This document shows positions 1 to 6,836 of a stretch of 10,267 bases of DNA, in pieces. The translations under genes and the position numbers were made by a program. Positions within the stretch are counted from its first letter, which is position 1; each line of letters starts with the position of its first letter. The stretch is taken from NCBI GenBank assembly GCA_013694795.1, contig JACDBS010000141.1, positions 1 to 10,267 of the forward strand, read 5' to 3'. Under the pieces are notes generated by a model, which saw only the letters and a program-made list of their open reading frames with translations, ran no database searches and had not been told where the DNA came from. This DNA comes from Chloroflexota bacterium. GTDB taxonomy: Bacteria > Chloroflexota > Limnocylindria > QHBO01.

Positions 1-825
1 CCGACCGGCAGCGTCAAGGATCGCGTTGCGCTGGCCATGATCGGGTCCGCGCGCGCCTCCGGTGCGCTGCGCCCCGGCCAGGCAATCCTCGAGCCGTCCA
101 GCGGCAACACCGGGATCAGCCTGGCGATGATCGGGCGGCTCCTGGGTCACCCGGTGCGCATCGTGCTCCCCGACAATACGACACGCGAGCGCGAGCAACT
201 GCTTCGACTCTACGGAGCGCAGATCATCCCCTCGCCAGGAGCTGAGGGCTCGAACGGCGCCATCCGCATGGCGCAGGTGCTTGCCAGAGCCGATCCGAGC
301 CTCTTCATGCCCTATCAATACGGCAATCCCGACAATCCGCGAGTCCACGAGGAGACGACGGGTCCTGAGATCCTCGAGCAGGTGCCCGAGGTCGACGTCT
401 TCGTGGCCGGCCTGGGAACGGGCGGGACGCTCACCGGAGTCGGACGCGTCCTGAAGCGCGCCAGGCCTGGCGTGAAGATCATCGCCGTCGAGCCGCATCC
501 GGGCGAGCAGGTGCAGGGCTTACGCTCGCTGCAGGAGGGCTTCGTGCCGCCGGTCCTCGACGAGACCCTCCTCGATGACCGATACCTCGTCAACAATCGT
601 GACGCGGTCGTTGGGCTCCGCCGTCTCCTGCGTGACGAGGCAATCTTCGCCGGCCTGTCCTCGGGCGCGGCGGTCGCCGTTGCGGTGCGAGTGGCCCGCG
701 AGATGGCCTCTGGATCGGTTGTCGTGCTCCTCGCCGACGGTGGCTGGAAGTACCTTTCGGCCGAGTTGTGGACGCGCGAGCTCGATGAGCTGTCCGACGA
801 GCTCGAAGGCTCGCTCCTGTGGTGA
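1..825 (+). CDS. cysM: Cysteine synthase CysM, probably O-phosphoserine/CysO-dependent (5' partial)
   Basis: PLP-dependent beta-replacement enzyme that makes cysteine from an activated serine. The frame is open from base 1 and lacks roughly the first 45-50 residues by comparison with the usual length of about 320; 274 residues remain. PTGSVKDR at residues 1-8 carries the PLP Schiff-base lysine (K6). SSGNTG at 33-38 is the substrate/PLP asparagine loop, GTGGT at 139-143 is the phosphate cradle, and SSGAA near 220 contacts the PLP ring nitrogen. The C-terminus has GWKYLS at about 248-253 followed by an acidic tail ending EGSLLW. It resembles, from memory, the mobile tail of M. tuberculosis CysM, which uses O-phosphoserine and CysO-thiocarboxylate. 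The JAMM peptidase gene directly downstream supports that specificity. An O-acetylserine-using CysK/CysM cannot be excluded. The family call is very secure; the sulfur-donor specificity is inferred. Confidence 0.95.
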   Translation, partial: PTGSVKDRVALAMIGSARASGALRPGQAILEPSSGNTGISLAMIGRLLGHPVRIVLPDNTTREREQLLRLYGAQIIPSPGAEGSNGAIRMAQVLARADPSLFMPYQYGNPDNPRVHEETTGPEILEQVPEVDVFVAGLGTGGTLTGVGRVLKRARPGVKIIAVEPHPGEQVQGLRSLQEGFVPPVLDETLLDDRYLVNNRDAVVGLRRLLRDEAIFAGLSSGAAVAVAVRVAREMASGSVVVLLADGGWKYLSAELWTRELDELSDELEGSLLW

Positions 826-1244
826 GCGACCGCCTGGCGATGTCGGCCGCCCTTGCCGATGACCTGGTGGCGCATGCGCGGGCCGAAATGCCGAGCGAGG
901 CCTGCGGCCTTCTCTCCGGCGACCTGGCAACCGGAACCGCGACCGCCTACCACCCTGCACGCAACGCCGACACCAGCCCGTCCGTGTACACGGTGCACCC
1001 CGACGACCTGGTCCGCATCATCTTCGACATCGAGGACGCGCAGCGTGATCTCGTGGCGATCTTCCACTCGCACACGCACACGCCGGCCGTTCCGTCGCCC
1101 ACCGACCGTCGGTGGGCGCACTATCCGGACGCGTTCTACCTGATCGTCACCCTTGCTGACCCTGACTCCCGGCCGGCGGAGAGCCTCCGCGCCTGGCGCA
1201 TCCGTGACGGGGAGAGCAGCGAAGTCCCGTTGCGGATCGGCTGA
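819..1244 (+). CDS. mec: JAMM/MPN metallopeptidase, Mec-like (CysO-cysteine hydrolase candidate)
   Basis: A 141-residue single-domain Zn-dependent JAB1/MPN peptidase. The complete JAMM signature is visible: E27 (in PSEACGLL), then H83-S-H85, S93 and D96 with exact HxH-x7-S-x2-D spacing. In actinobacteria the homologous Mec removes cysteine from the C-terminus of the carrier CysO after CysM has loaded it. The gene overlaps cysM, which indicates translational coupling. Two adjacent GTG codons are possible starts: GTG at 819 has GAAGG (805-809) 9 nt upstream, and GTG at 822 would give the classic 4-nt GTGA overlap with the cysM stop. ATG at 840 is less likely. Alternatives are a JAMM protein acting on another ubiquitin-like sulfur carrier (MoaD/ThiS type). 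The carrier gene itself is not in the window; in M. tuberculosis the order is mec-cysO-cysM, so here it might lie upstream of cysM. Confidence 0.93.
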   Translation: MVSDRLAMSAALADDLVAHARAEMPSEACGLLSGDLATGTATAYHPARNADTSPSVYTVHPDDLVRIIFDIEDAQRDLVAIFHSHTHTPAVPSPTDRRWAHYPDAFYLIVTLADPDSRPAESLRAWRIRDGESSEVPLRIG

Positions 1245-1245
1245 A

Positions 1246-1869
1246 TCAACAGTCGAGGCTTTCGGTCACGCTGACCCCACCGCTCCGCGCGTCGACCGTG
1301 ACCTCCCGTCGGCACGAGCCTTCCTCGTCACCGGCCCGGTAAGCGAGCACCAGCCGCCCGTCGTCGGGAGGCGGCAGCCAGCTCGCCGAGCCCAGGACCA
1401 GGCCCTCCAACCCGGCGCCCACGGACTCTCGGGCCATGGCATCCGCCCGGCTCGCGACCGCTGCGGGGACCGATCCGAGCTGTGCGCCGATGACGATGAC
1501 CGCGTCCGTCGCCGGTGTGACGGAGAATGTCCACGCATCCTCGCCGGCGTCATTCGGGCGGCTGCCGGTCACGTCGAGGGTGCACTCCTCCGGTCCGCAT
1601 GAGCCACCAATCGCCATGGTCGTCCACGGTTCGCCGTCCACGGTCCAGATGGCGCCTGCCACCGCGCCGGCGATCGCATCGGTCTGGAGCTCACTGGGGA
1701 CGCCGCCCGGCCGTCGGGAGTCCCGCATGGCGGCCAGGATCGCCGTGGCGTCGAAGGGGCGCCCAGGGTCGGGGAAGGCGATCTCCGTCGTCGAAGGGGT
1801 GACGGTCGGCAGTGGCGTGGCGCACGCGGCCAGCAGCGTCACGAAGAGGGCTGCGCGCGCGACGCGCAT
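1246..1869 (-). CDS. Putative lipoprotein of unknown function
   Basis: A 207-residue protein with a typical lipoprotein signal: R2 and R5, a hydrophobic stretch, then lipobox L13-A14-A15-C16, followed by a Pro/Thr-rich linker (about 17-35). The mature part has four further cysteines (C91, C96, C186 and the C-terminal residue C207), consistent with one or two disulfides in an extracellular fold. I recognise no family. It begins 3 nt after the stop of the S8 protease gene, and its likely ribosome site (GGAAAG, about 9 nt upstream of ATG) lies inside the end of that gene, so the two are probably co-transcribed. The stop codon is a single base from the convergent mec stop. A role alongside the exported protease (inhibitor, chaperone or substrate) is only a guess. 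Coding status is good; function is unknown. Confidence 0.82.
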   Translation of the reverse strand: MRVARAALFVTLLAACATPLPTVTPSTTEIAFPDPGRPFDATAILAAMRDSRRPGGVPSELQTDAIAGAVAGAIWTVDGEPWTTMAIGGSCGPEECTLDVTGSRPNDAGEDAWTFSVTPATDAVIVIGAQLGSVPAAVASRADAMARESVGAGLEGLVLGSASWLPPPDDGRLVLAYRAGDEEGSCRREVTVDARSGGVSVTESLDC

Positions 1870-1872
1870 CGG

Positions 1873-4821
1873 TCACTGCTTTCCGAGCAGGGATCCCAGT
1901 TGGCCGATGATTGCATCGCCGACCACCGCCGGTCCGCCCACCAGGTACGAGTACGGCGGCTGGAGGCGCAGCAGCTCGCCGCCGGTTGGGGCTGGAATCG
2001 CCGCCAGGCTGACGAGGAGCAGTGGCGACCCTGCTCGGCCGGCGCCGGGCACCGCGGCCAGCGCGTCGGGGAAGTTCAGCCCGGTGGCCAGGTAGGCAGA
2101 CGGGGGACGATTGAAGAAGGTCGCCGAAATCGTCGCGGAGGTCGCGAAACGATCGGCCCCGGCCAACCGCGCGATCGGTTGTGAGGTGTATGTCTGGAGC
2201 GCCGCCGCCACGCCGTCCGATACGGCGGCCGAACCACCCAGCACGAAGATCCGTTGCGGCGCCAGGCGGGCAAGCTCGTCGCGCGTGGCCTGTGGCAGGC
2301 TGTTGGTCTCGGTCAGGAGGACGGGGCCGCCGGCTAGCACGGCCGCCGGACCGGCGCTCAGCGCATCGGGGAAGTTTCTGCCGGTTGCCACGAACGCGGA
2401 GGCGACGCCAGGTCCGAAGGTCGCGGCGCTCACCGCGGCGGCCGTCGAGAAACGGTCGGCGCCGGCCAGCCGCGCGACCGGCTGCGACGTGTACGCCTGG
2501 AGGGAAGCGGCAACACCGTCCGAGACGGCGCCCGGTCCGCCGAGCACCACGATCCGTTGCGGCGCCAGGCGGGTGAGCTCGTCGCGCGTGGCCTGCGGCA
2601 GGTTGTTTGCTTCGGTCAGCAGGATCGGGCCGCCACCGATGCCGGCGGCAGGGCCCGCGGCCAGCGCATCGGGGAAGTTGAGGCCGGTGGCGACGTAGGC
2701 TACCGGTGCACCCGGGACGAAGTGCGCGGCGCTGAGGGCGGCCGCGGTGGCGTAGCGATTCGCTCCGGCGATCCGGATGGGTGTACCGGCGCTCCATTTC
2801 GCCCACGCCAGACCGTAGCGCTCGGAGGTTCCGTCGAAGCGCGCCGGCAGGATCTCGATCCGGGCGGTGCCGGTGGCGGATGCGGTGAACTCGATCCATT
2901 CGTAGTTGTTGTCGAAGGTGGCCGATCCGAGCGTCGATCCGTCGGCCTGCACGACGCGGAGGTCGAAGTCGGCCAGCAGTTGGTCGGCGGACGCGCTTCC
3001 GGTGCTGTGGCTGTTCCAGGAAACCGCGACCTTCACCTTCTGGCCGGCGAGCACCGCGATGTCCTGTGTCAGTGTCTGCCCCGCGGTGATGTCACCCAGC
3101 CGAAAGCCGCCCCATGCGCCGTCCCCGTCGGTCAGCAGCCGATTCGCCCACAGGGCCGATGCGGTGCCGGTCCCCTCGTGGTCGGCATTGCGCGAGCCGT
3201 CGGGCATGGGTGAGCTGTTGATGGCCCCGGCCATGATGATCGCGCGGGTCCCTTCGGGACGCAGCGCCAGGCTGGGGACGCGGGCGATGACCTGCGCGGC
3301 GATGCCCGCCACGATCGGGCTCGCCACGCTGGTGCCGGTGGCAGTCAGCCCGTTCGCGGTGCGCACCGCAACTGCCGGCGCGGAGACGTTCGGCTTGTTG
3401 AAGTCGCCGTGCGGGTTCCATGACGCATCGGTGCGGTCGAGATAGTTGCTGCCGTTCGATCCGGGCGCGTACCAGATGATGTCGTCCATCCGATCGGCCG
3501 ATCCGCGGTCGTCAATGCCGCCCACGGTCAGGGTGTTGTGGGCCGTGCCCGGCGACACGATGTCCCAGTTGCCGAAGGTCCCGAAGTTGCCAGCCGAGGC
3601 GACCGGGAGGCGCCCGACCACGTCTGCCATGGCATCGAAGTAGCGCCGCGCCTCTTCCGAGCCGGTCGGGGTGTCCTGACCGATGCTGGCATTGATGACG
3701 TCCGCGTCGCCGCCGCCCGGGTTGGCGGCCCAGTCGGCCGCCGCGATGATCTGGCGGTCGCGCGTTTCCGATGCGCCGCCGCCGCCGGTCGATGCGCTGA
3801 CGATGTGGGCGGCGGGCGCCACCCCGGGAAAGCTCCCGCCACCGGCGATGGCACCTGCCACCCAGGTCGGATGATCGAATGTCGGGCTGTAGACCGGCGC
3901 ACCGGTAGGGCTGTACGACGCCACGACCCTGCCCGCCAGGTCGCCGCTGTCGTGCACGTTGTGGTACTCGACCACGGCCACCCGCACGCCTGCGCCCTGG
4001 TCCTCCCCGCCGCCCGTCCAGTCGGCCTGCACGGCCGGCCCGGCGCTCGACATCGCGGTCGACCAGGTGCGCTCCAGCCCCAGCGTAGTCACGTCCGGCA
4101 GCTCGGCCAGGGCGTTCACCGCGCGCGCCGGCATGTCGACGTACGCGAGGGGGGCGCTGGTCGATGCGTAACCGATGGTGCCGCCCAGCGCCTGAACGTC
4201 AGCGCGCAGCCGGTCCAGCGCCGCGGCGGTTGCGTCAGCGTGTGCCTGCCACAGCTCGGCCCGAATGGCGCGAGCGGTCGCCAGGTCATTGACGATGGGC
4301 CGGTCGCCCCGCCACACCAGCTCGGGATGGCGAGCAATCACGGCCTGCTCGGCGCCTGCGATGTCCACCTCCAGCCAGACACCGACCGGGACCGTGCCGG
4401 CCGCGGCGATGCCCGCGACGGATCCGGCGACCGCGGCGAGGAGCTCCGCATCGGCTTTGCGCTCCAGCGCCGGAAGGCCGGCCGTGGCCTGCTTGGAGCG
4501 TTCGCTGCGCAGCTGCGGCCCGGCCACCACTCCATTGGCAGCGTCGCGATAGACGATATGGATCCGACCGGTGCGATGGTCGAGGTACTTGCCGGCCCAC
4601 AGCGTTCCAGCGGAATGCTCGATCGCCCCGCCGCGTTCGTTGAGCAGCTCGAAGTCGTTCGGCGATCCGCCTTCGGTCTCGGACAGGTGACGTGCGCCCG
4701 CTGCCGCCGCGGGCTCGCCGGCACGCGCAGGAGTGGCCGGGACCAATGCGACCCCCGTCAACAGGACGGAAAGTGAGATGGCCATCCCTCGCCAGAGCAC
4801 CTGCCATCGCGGGCTGCGCAA
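1873..4821 (-). CDS. Secreted S8 (subtilisin-like) serine protease with three CWB2 repeats
   Basis: About 982 residues from TTG at 4821, chosen because a GAGGA Shine-Dalgarno sits 8 nt upstream and it gives the signal peptide an Arg-rich n-region; ATG at 4785 is the alternative. Order: signal peptide 1-34 (cleavage after ARA); a prodomain-like region to about 265; an S8 domain about 270-530; a beta-sandwich domain about 545-675; three cell-wall-binding type 2 repeats 683-982. Visible S8 motifs are HPTWVAG (His317), AGNFG (oxyanion Asn412) and GTSVASP (Ser498). The expected catalytic Asp is replaced: the strand reads VAVVEYHN with Glu285 (codon GAG at 3967-3969). The CWB2 repeats suggest non-covalent attachment to cell-wall or surface polymers. 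The open frame continues upstream to 5739, but that part is antisense to the M24 gene and is not protease-like. The family is secure; the exact start and catalytic competence are not. Confidence 0.93.
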   Translation of the reverse strand: MRSPRWQVLWRGMAISLSVLLTGVALVPATPARAGEPAAAAGARHLSETEGGSPNDFELLNERGGAIEHSAGTLWAGKYLDHRTGRIHIVYRDAANGVVAGPQLRSERSKQATAGLPALERKADAELLAAVAGSVAGIAAAGTVPVGVWLEVDIAGAEQAVIARHPELVWRGDRPIVNDLATARAIRAELWQAHADATAAALDRLRADVQALGGTIGYASTSAPLAYVDMPARAVNALAELPDVTTLGLERTWSTAMSSAGPAVQADWTGGGEDQGAGVRVAVVEYHNVHDSGDLAGRVVASYSPTGAPVYSPTFDHPTWVAGAIAGGGSFPGVAPAAHIVSASTGGGGASETRDRQIIAAADWAANPGGGDADVINASIGQDTPTGSEEARRYFDAMADVVGRLPVASAGNFGTFGNWDIVSPGTAHNTLTVGGIDDRGSADRMDDIIWYAPGSNGSNYLDRTDASWNPHGDFNKPNVSAPAVAVRTANGLTATGTSVASPIVAGIAAQVIARVPSLALRPEGTRAIIMAGAINSSPMPDGSRNADHEGTGTASALWANRLLTDGDGAWGGFRLGDITAGQTLTQDIAVLAGQKVKVAVSWNSHSTGSASADQLLADFDLRVVQADGSTLGSATFDNNYEWIEFTASATGTARIEILPARFDGTSERYGLAWAKWSAGTPIRIAGANRYATAAALSAAHFVPGAPVAYVATGLNFPDALAAGPAAGIGGGPILLTEANNLPQATRDELTRLAPQRIVVLGGPGAVSDGVAASLQAYTSQPVARLAGADRFSTAAAVSAATFGPGVASAFVATGRNFPDALSAGPAAVLAGGPVLLTETNSLPQATRDELARLAPQRIFVLGGSAAVSDGVAAALQTYTSQPIARLAGADRFATSATISATFFNRPPSAYLATGLNFPDALAAVPGAGRAGSPLLLVSLAAIPAPTGGELLRLQPPYSYLVGGPAVVGDAIIGQLGSLLGKQ
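1876..2775 (-). repeat. Tandem cell-wall-binding type 2 repeats (two 303-nt units and a shorter third)
   Basis: Inside the S8 gene the 101-residue unit beginning R-[IL]-A-G-A-[ND]-R-[YF] occurs at 2775-2473, 2472-2170 and, shortened to 98 residues, 2169-1876. Units 1 and 2 have exactly the same length and share long near-identical DNA (for example the segments encoding LPQATRDEL and RLAPQRI), which suggests duplication or gene conversion. Unit 3 keeps the ATGLNFPDALA core but diverges in its second half, which ends VGGPAVVGDAI. The pattern matches the CW_binding_2 family, which usually occurs in threes and forms a trimer-like wall anchor. Confidence 0.88.
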
Positions 4822-4932
4822 TGTCCGATTCCTCGCATGTATGACGCCGTGTGACAGTCTGGCACGGCGAGATTGCCCAATGTGCCGCTCGGCTGCGTGG
4901 TTCGCAATGGCCAATCGGTGTAGCCTTCCGGC
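4822..4932. promoter_or_regulatory. Divergent promoter region between the S8 protease and M24 peptidase genes
   Basis: This 111-nt gap must drive both genes. It contains a perfect 7-bp dyad, CGCCGTG (4845-4851) and CACGGCG (4863-4869), separated by 11 nt. It also has an imperfect inverted pair, GATTGCCCAATGTG (4871-4884) and CGCAATGGCCAATC (4903-4916), matching at 11 of 14 positions. I see no convincing -35/-10 pair for the S8 direction. The region being regulatory is secure; that the dyads are operators is inference. Confidence 0.55.
4921..4926 (+). promoter_or_regulatory. Candidate -10 box (TAGCCT) of a leaderless transcript for the M24 gene
   Basis: TAGCCT fits the TANNNT form of a -10 element and ends exactly 6 nt before ATG at 4933. 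No Shine-Dalgarno occurs in the intervening TCCGGC or just upstream, so transcription would start at or within a base or two of the A of ATG. No good -35 is seen (TGGTTC at 17 nt is a poor match). Confidence 0.45.
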
Positions 4933-6081
4933 ATGACCACCAGGGCGGTCGACGTAGGCAATTCTGCTGGGAGTTCCGGCGCAACCATCCATCGCGAGCG
5001 TCTCCGGCGCGCCGCAGCGGAGGCGGCCGAGCGAGGGCTGGACGCGCTCCTCATCACGCCTTCGCCCGACTACGCCTACCTGCTCGGCTACCGTGCGCCG
5101 GCCATGGAGCGGCTGACCTGCCTGGTCGTGCCGGCCGATGGCCAGCCGGTGCTGGTGCTGCCGCGCCTCGAGGAGCCGCTGGCGCGCCACGGCTTGGGCG
5201 AGCTGGCCGATGCGCTCGAGATCGTGGCCTGGGACGAGACGGACGACCCGATCCGCGCGGTCCAGGTGCTCGTCGGCTCCGCCCTGCGCGTGGGGGTCCA
5301 GGACCAGATGTGGGCTCGCTTCGCGCTCCGCCTCCAGGCCGCGCTGGATCCGGCCCAGATGGTCGCGGCCGGCGCCACCATGAGCGCCCTGCGTCAGGTG
5401 AAAAGCGCCGACGAGATCGACCTGTTGCGCGCCGCCGCCTCCGCGGCCGACAACGCGATGCTGGGGATCACCGCGGAACGCCTGTCGGGTCGCACCGAGG
5501 CCGAGGTCAGCCGCCGCATCCGCGAGCTTCTCATCCAGGCAGGGCACGACGACGCCGGATTCGCGATCGTGGCGTCCGGCCCGAATTCGGCCAGCCCGCA
5601 TCACGCGCCCGACCAGCGGGTCATTGGCGTGGGCGACGCGATCGTGCTCGACATCGGAGGCATGCGTGCCGGCTACACCAGCGACACCTCGCGCACCGCG
5701 TTCGTCGGCGACCCGCCCCCCGACTTCGAGGCTCTCCACGCCGTGCTGCGCGATGCCCAGGCCGCCGCCTGCGCAGCGGTTCGTCCGGGTGTGCCGGCGT
5801 CAGACATCGACGCGGTCGCGCGCGACCTCATCACGGACGCTGGCTACGGCGACGCGTTTCTCCATCGCACCGGTCACGGCATCGGCATGGAGACGCACGA
5901 GGAGCCGTACATCGTGTCCTCCAACCCCGAGCCGCTGGTGGCGGGCAATGCCTTCAGCGTTGAGCCCGGGATCTACATCCGTAACACGTGGGGCGCGCGG
6001 ATCGAGGACATCGTCATCTGCACCGATACCGGTGGCGAGCGCCTCAATACCACCTCGACCGAGATCTATCTCGTCGAGTAG
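4933..6081 (+). CDS. M24B family Xaa-Pro aminopeptidase/dipeptidase (PepP/PepQ-like)
   Basis: A 382-residue cytosolic di-metal peptidase that cleaves the bond before proline in peptides. The N-terminal creatinase-type domain covers about 18-150, and the pita-bread catalytic domain about 160-382. The five metal ligands are visible: D240 (VLDIGG), D251 (TSDTSRT), H315 (HRTGHGIG), E344 (SVEPGIY) and E358 (ARIEDI). Substrate-binding histidines are in SPHHAP (223-224) and at H322. Length and motif order match full-length M24B enzymes. No signal peptide is present. ATG at 4933 lacks a ribosome site but follows a -10-like hexamer by 6 nt, suggesting a leaderless mRNA. The gene ends 3 nt from the convergent HTH gene. 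Aminopeptidase P and prolidase activities cannot be separated from sequence alone. Confidence 0.95.
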   Translation: MTTRAVDVGNSAGSSGATIHRERLRRAAAEAAERGLDALLITPSPDYAYLLGYRAPAMERLTCLVVPADGQPVLVLPRLEEPLARHGLGELADALEIVAWDETDDPIRAVQVLVGSALRVGVQDQMWARFALRLQAALDPAQMVAAGATMSALRQVKSADEIDLLRAAASAADNAMLGITAERLSGRTEAEVSRRIRELLIQAGHDDAGFAIVASGPNSASPHHAPDQRVIGVGDAIVLDIGGMRAGYTSDTSRTAFVGDPPPDFEALHAVLRDAQAAACAAVRPGVPASDIDAVARDLITDAGYGDAFLHRTGHGIGMETHEEPYIVSSNPEPLVAGNAFSVEPGIYIRNTWGARIEDIVICTDTGGERLNTTSTEIYLVE

Positions 6082-6084
6082 CCT

Positions 6085-6738
6085 TCAGCGGGGCTCCCGG
6101 TGCGAGCTGACCAGCGCGGTGAGGACCTGGTCGATGGCCGCGTTCGCCTCGTGGAAGGCGGAGGTGACCTCGGACACCTCGGCGGAGCGGCGTCGCAAGT
6201 GGCCGACGATCGCGTCGAGCACCGGCGAGCGGAAGAACAGGAAGGCCTCGACCGTCTCCGCCAGCGACAGGCCGGCGCGGGATGCCTCGCTACCGTACAG
6301 TCCGCCCATCTTCTCGGCCTCCTCGAGGAGTAGCTGACGCTCCGCCTTCTTCGAGGCGGCGACGTACTCGATCACCAGCCCGAACGTGCGCTGCCCCCAG
6401 CGTCGGAACTCGTCGCGCTGCTCCACCGACAGCCGGGCCTGCCACGGCTGACCGGAGTAGCCGGTGCGCTGCATGCGCCGATGCAGCTCGCCCGCCATCG
6501 TCTGCGTCGAATCAGGCAGCCGCTCCATTCCGTAGCGCTGGCGGCGCGGCGCGTTGATCATCGCCTCCAGGCTGGAGCGCAGGAAACGCCGATGCCCGCC
6601 GGGCGTCTGGTAGCTCTGCACCTTGCCGGTATCGGCCCAGCGTCTCAGGGTGTCGGGCCCGACGCCCACCAGGCGCGAGGCGGCGCCGAGCGGCAGCCAC
6701 GGGTCGTCGGGATCGTGGGCGGGCGGTTGAGCGGGCAC
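6085..6738 (-). CDS. MerR/excisionase-type HTH regulator with C-terminal RsbRD-N-like helical domain
   Basis: A 217-residue protein. Residues about 15-62 form a winged HTH of the MerR/BldC/excisionase class: LGAASRLVGVGPDTLRRW, then the wing TPGGHRRF (45-52). A basic, Gln/Arg-rich linker follows. Residues about 95-215 are predicted all-helical and contain GLSLAETVEAFLFFRSPVLD, reminiscent of the four-helix N-terminal domain of RsbR/RsbRD-type stressosome and sensor proteins. No ligand cysteines or phospho-acceptor are evident. The start is GTG at 6738; GGAGG (6752-6756) lies 13 nt upstream, a slightly long spacing, and no other in-frame start codon exists between the two. The gene stands alone with its own promoter. 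DNA binding is well supported, probably as a dimer; the signal sensed and the targets are unknown, although autoregulation is possible given the palindrome at its promoter. Confidence 0.88.
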   Translation of the reverse strand: MPAQPPAHDPDDPWLPLGAASRLVGVGPDTLRRWADTGKVQSYQTPGGHRRFLRSSLEAMINAPRRQRYGMERLPDSTQTMAGELHRRMQRTGYSGQPWQARLSVEQRDEFRRWGQRTFGLVIEYVAASKKAERQLLLEEAEKMGGLYGSEASRAGLSLAETVEAFLFFRSPVLDAIVGHLRRRSAEVSEVTSAFHEANAAIDQVLTALVSSHREPR

Positions 6739-6775
6739 GATTGGCCAAGAACCTCCGAAATCTATGTCGCAGCGT

Positions 6776-6805
6776 ACCGTAGTCGCGCGGTGAGTGGAGC
6801 GTCAA
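6776..6805 (-). promoter_or_regulatory. Sigma-70-type promoter of the HTH regulator gene
   Basis: On the minus strand TTGACG (6805-6800) is followed after 18 nt by TACGGT (6781-6776). TTGACG matches the -35 consensus at five of six bases, and TACGGT keeps the key T, A and final T of the -10. Transcription would start near 6769, giving a leader of about 30 nt that includes GGAGG at 6756-6752. Position, orientation and spacing all fit the gene starting at 6738. Confidence 0.55.
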
Positions 6806-6836
6806 GCCGTTGCCGCCGCTCGGCGGCGGCAACGGC
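6806..6836. repeat. 31-bp perfect inverted repeat abutting the -35 box of the HTH gene
   Basis: GCCGTTGCCGCCG (6806-6818) and its exact complement CGGCGGCAACGGC (6824-6836) flank CTCGG; one further C-G pair makes a 14-bp stem with a 3-nt loop. The left arm ends at the base next to the -35 hexamer at 6800-6805. It is not followed by a T-run on either strand, so it is not a canonical rho-independent terminator. It may still stop read-through from the M20 gene, which ends 143 nt away, or serve as an operator. Confidence 0.7.

Noticed and set aside
2170..2775. Repeated DNA as a mobile element or CRISPR-like array.
   Set aside because: The repeats are in-frame protein domain units within one gene, without spacers or terminal inverted repeats.
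1691..2899. A 402-codon minus-strand frame overlapping the CWB2 repeats and lipoprotein.
   Set aside because: An Arg-rich out-of-frame translation of the repeats; the in-frame reading gives clear CWB2 units.
3538..4776. A 412-codon plus-strand open frame within the S8 gene.
   Set aside because: Antisense shadow of the protease coding region with low-complexity Arg/Gly/Ala composition and no motifs.
4822..5739. The S8 protease frame stays open for about 306 further codons upstream on the minus strand.
   Set aside because: It is fully antisense to the well-supported M24 gene, has no domain or secretion features, and a proper signal peptide starts downstream. It is a side effect of GC-rich codon use.
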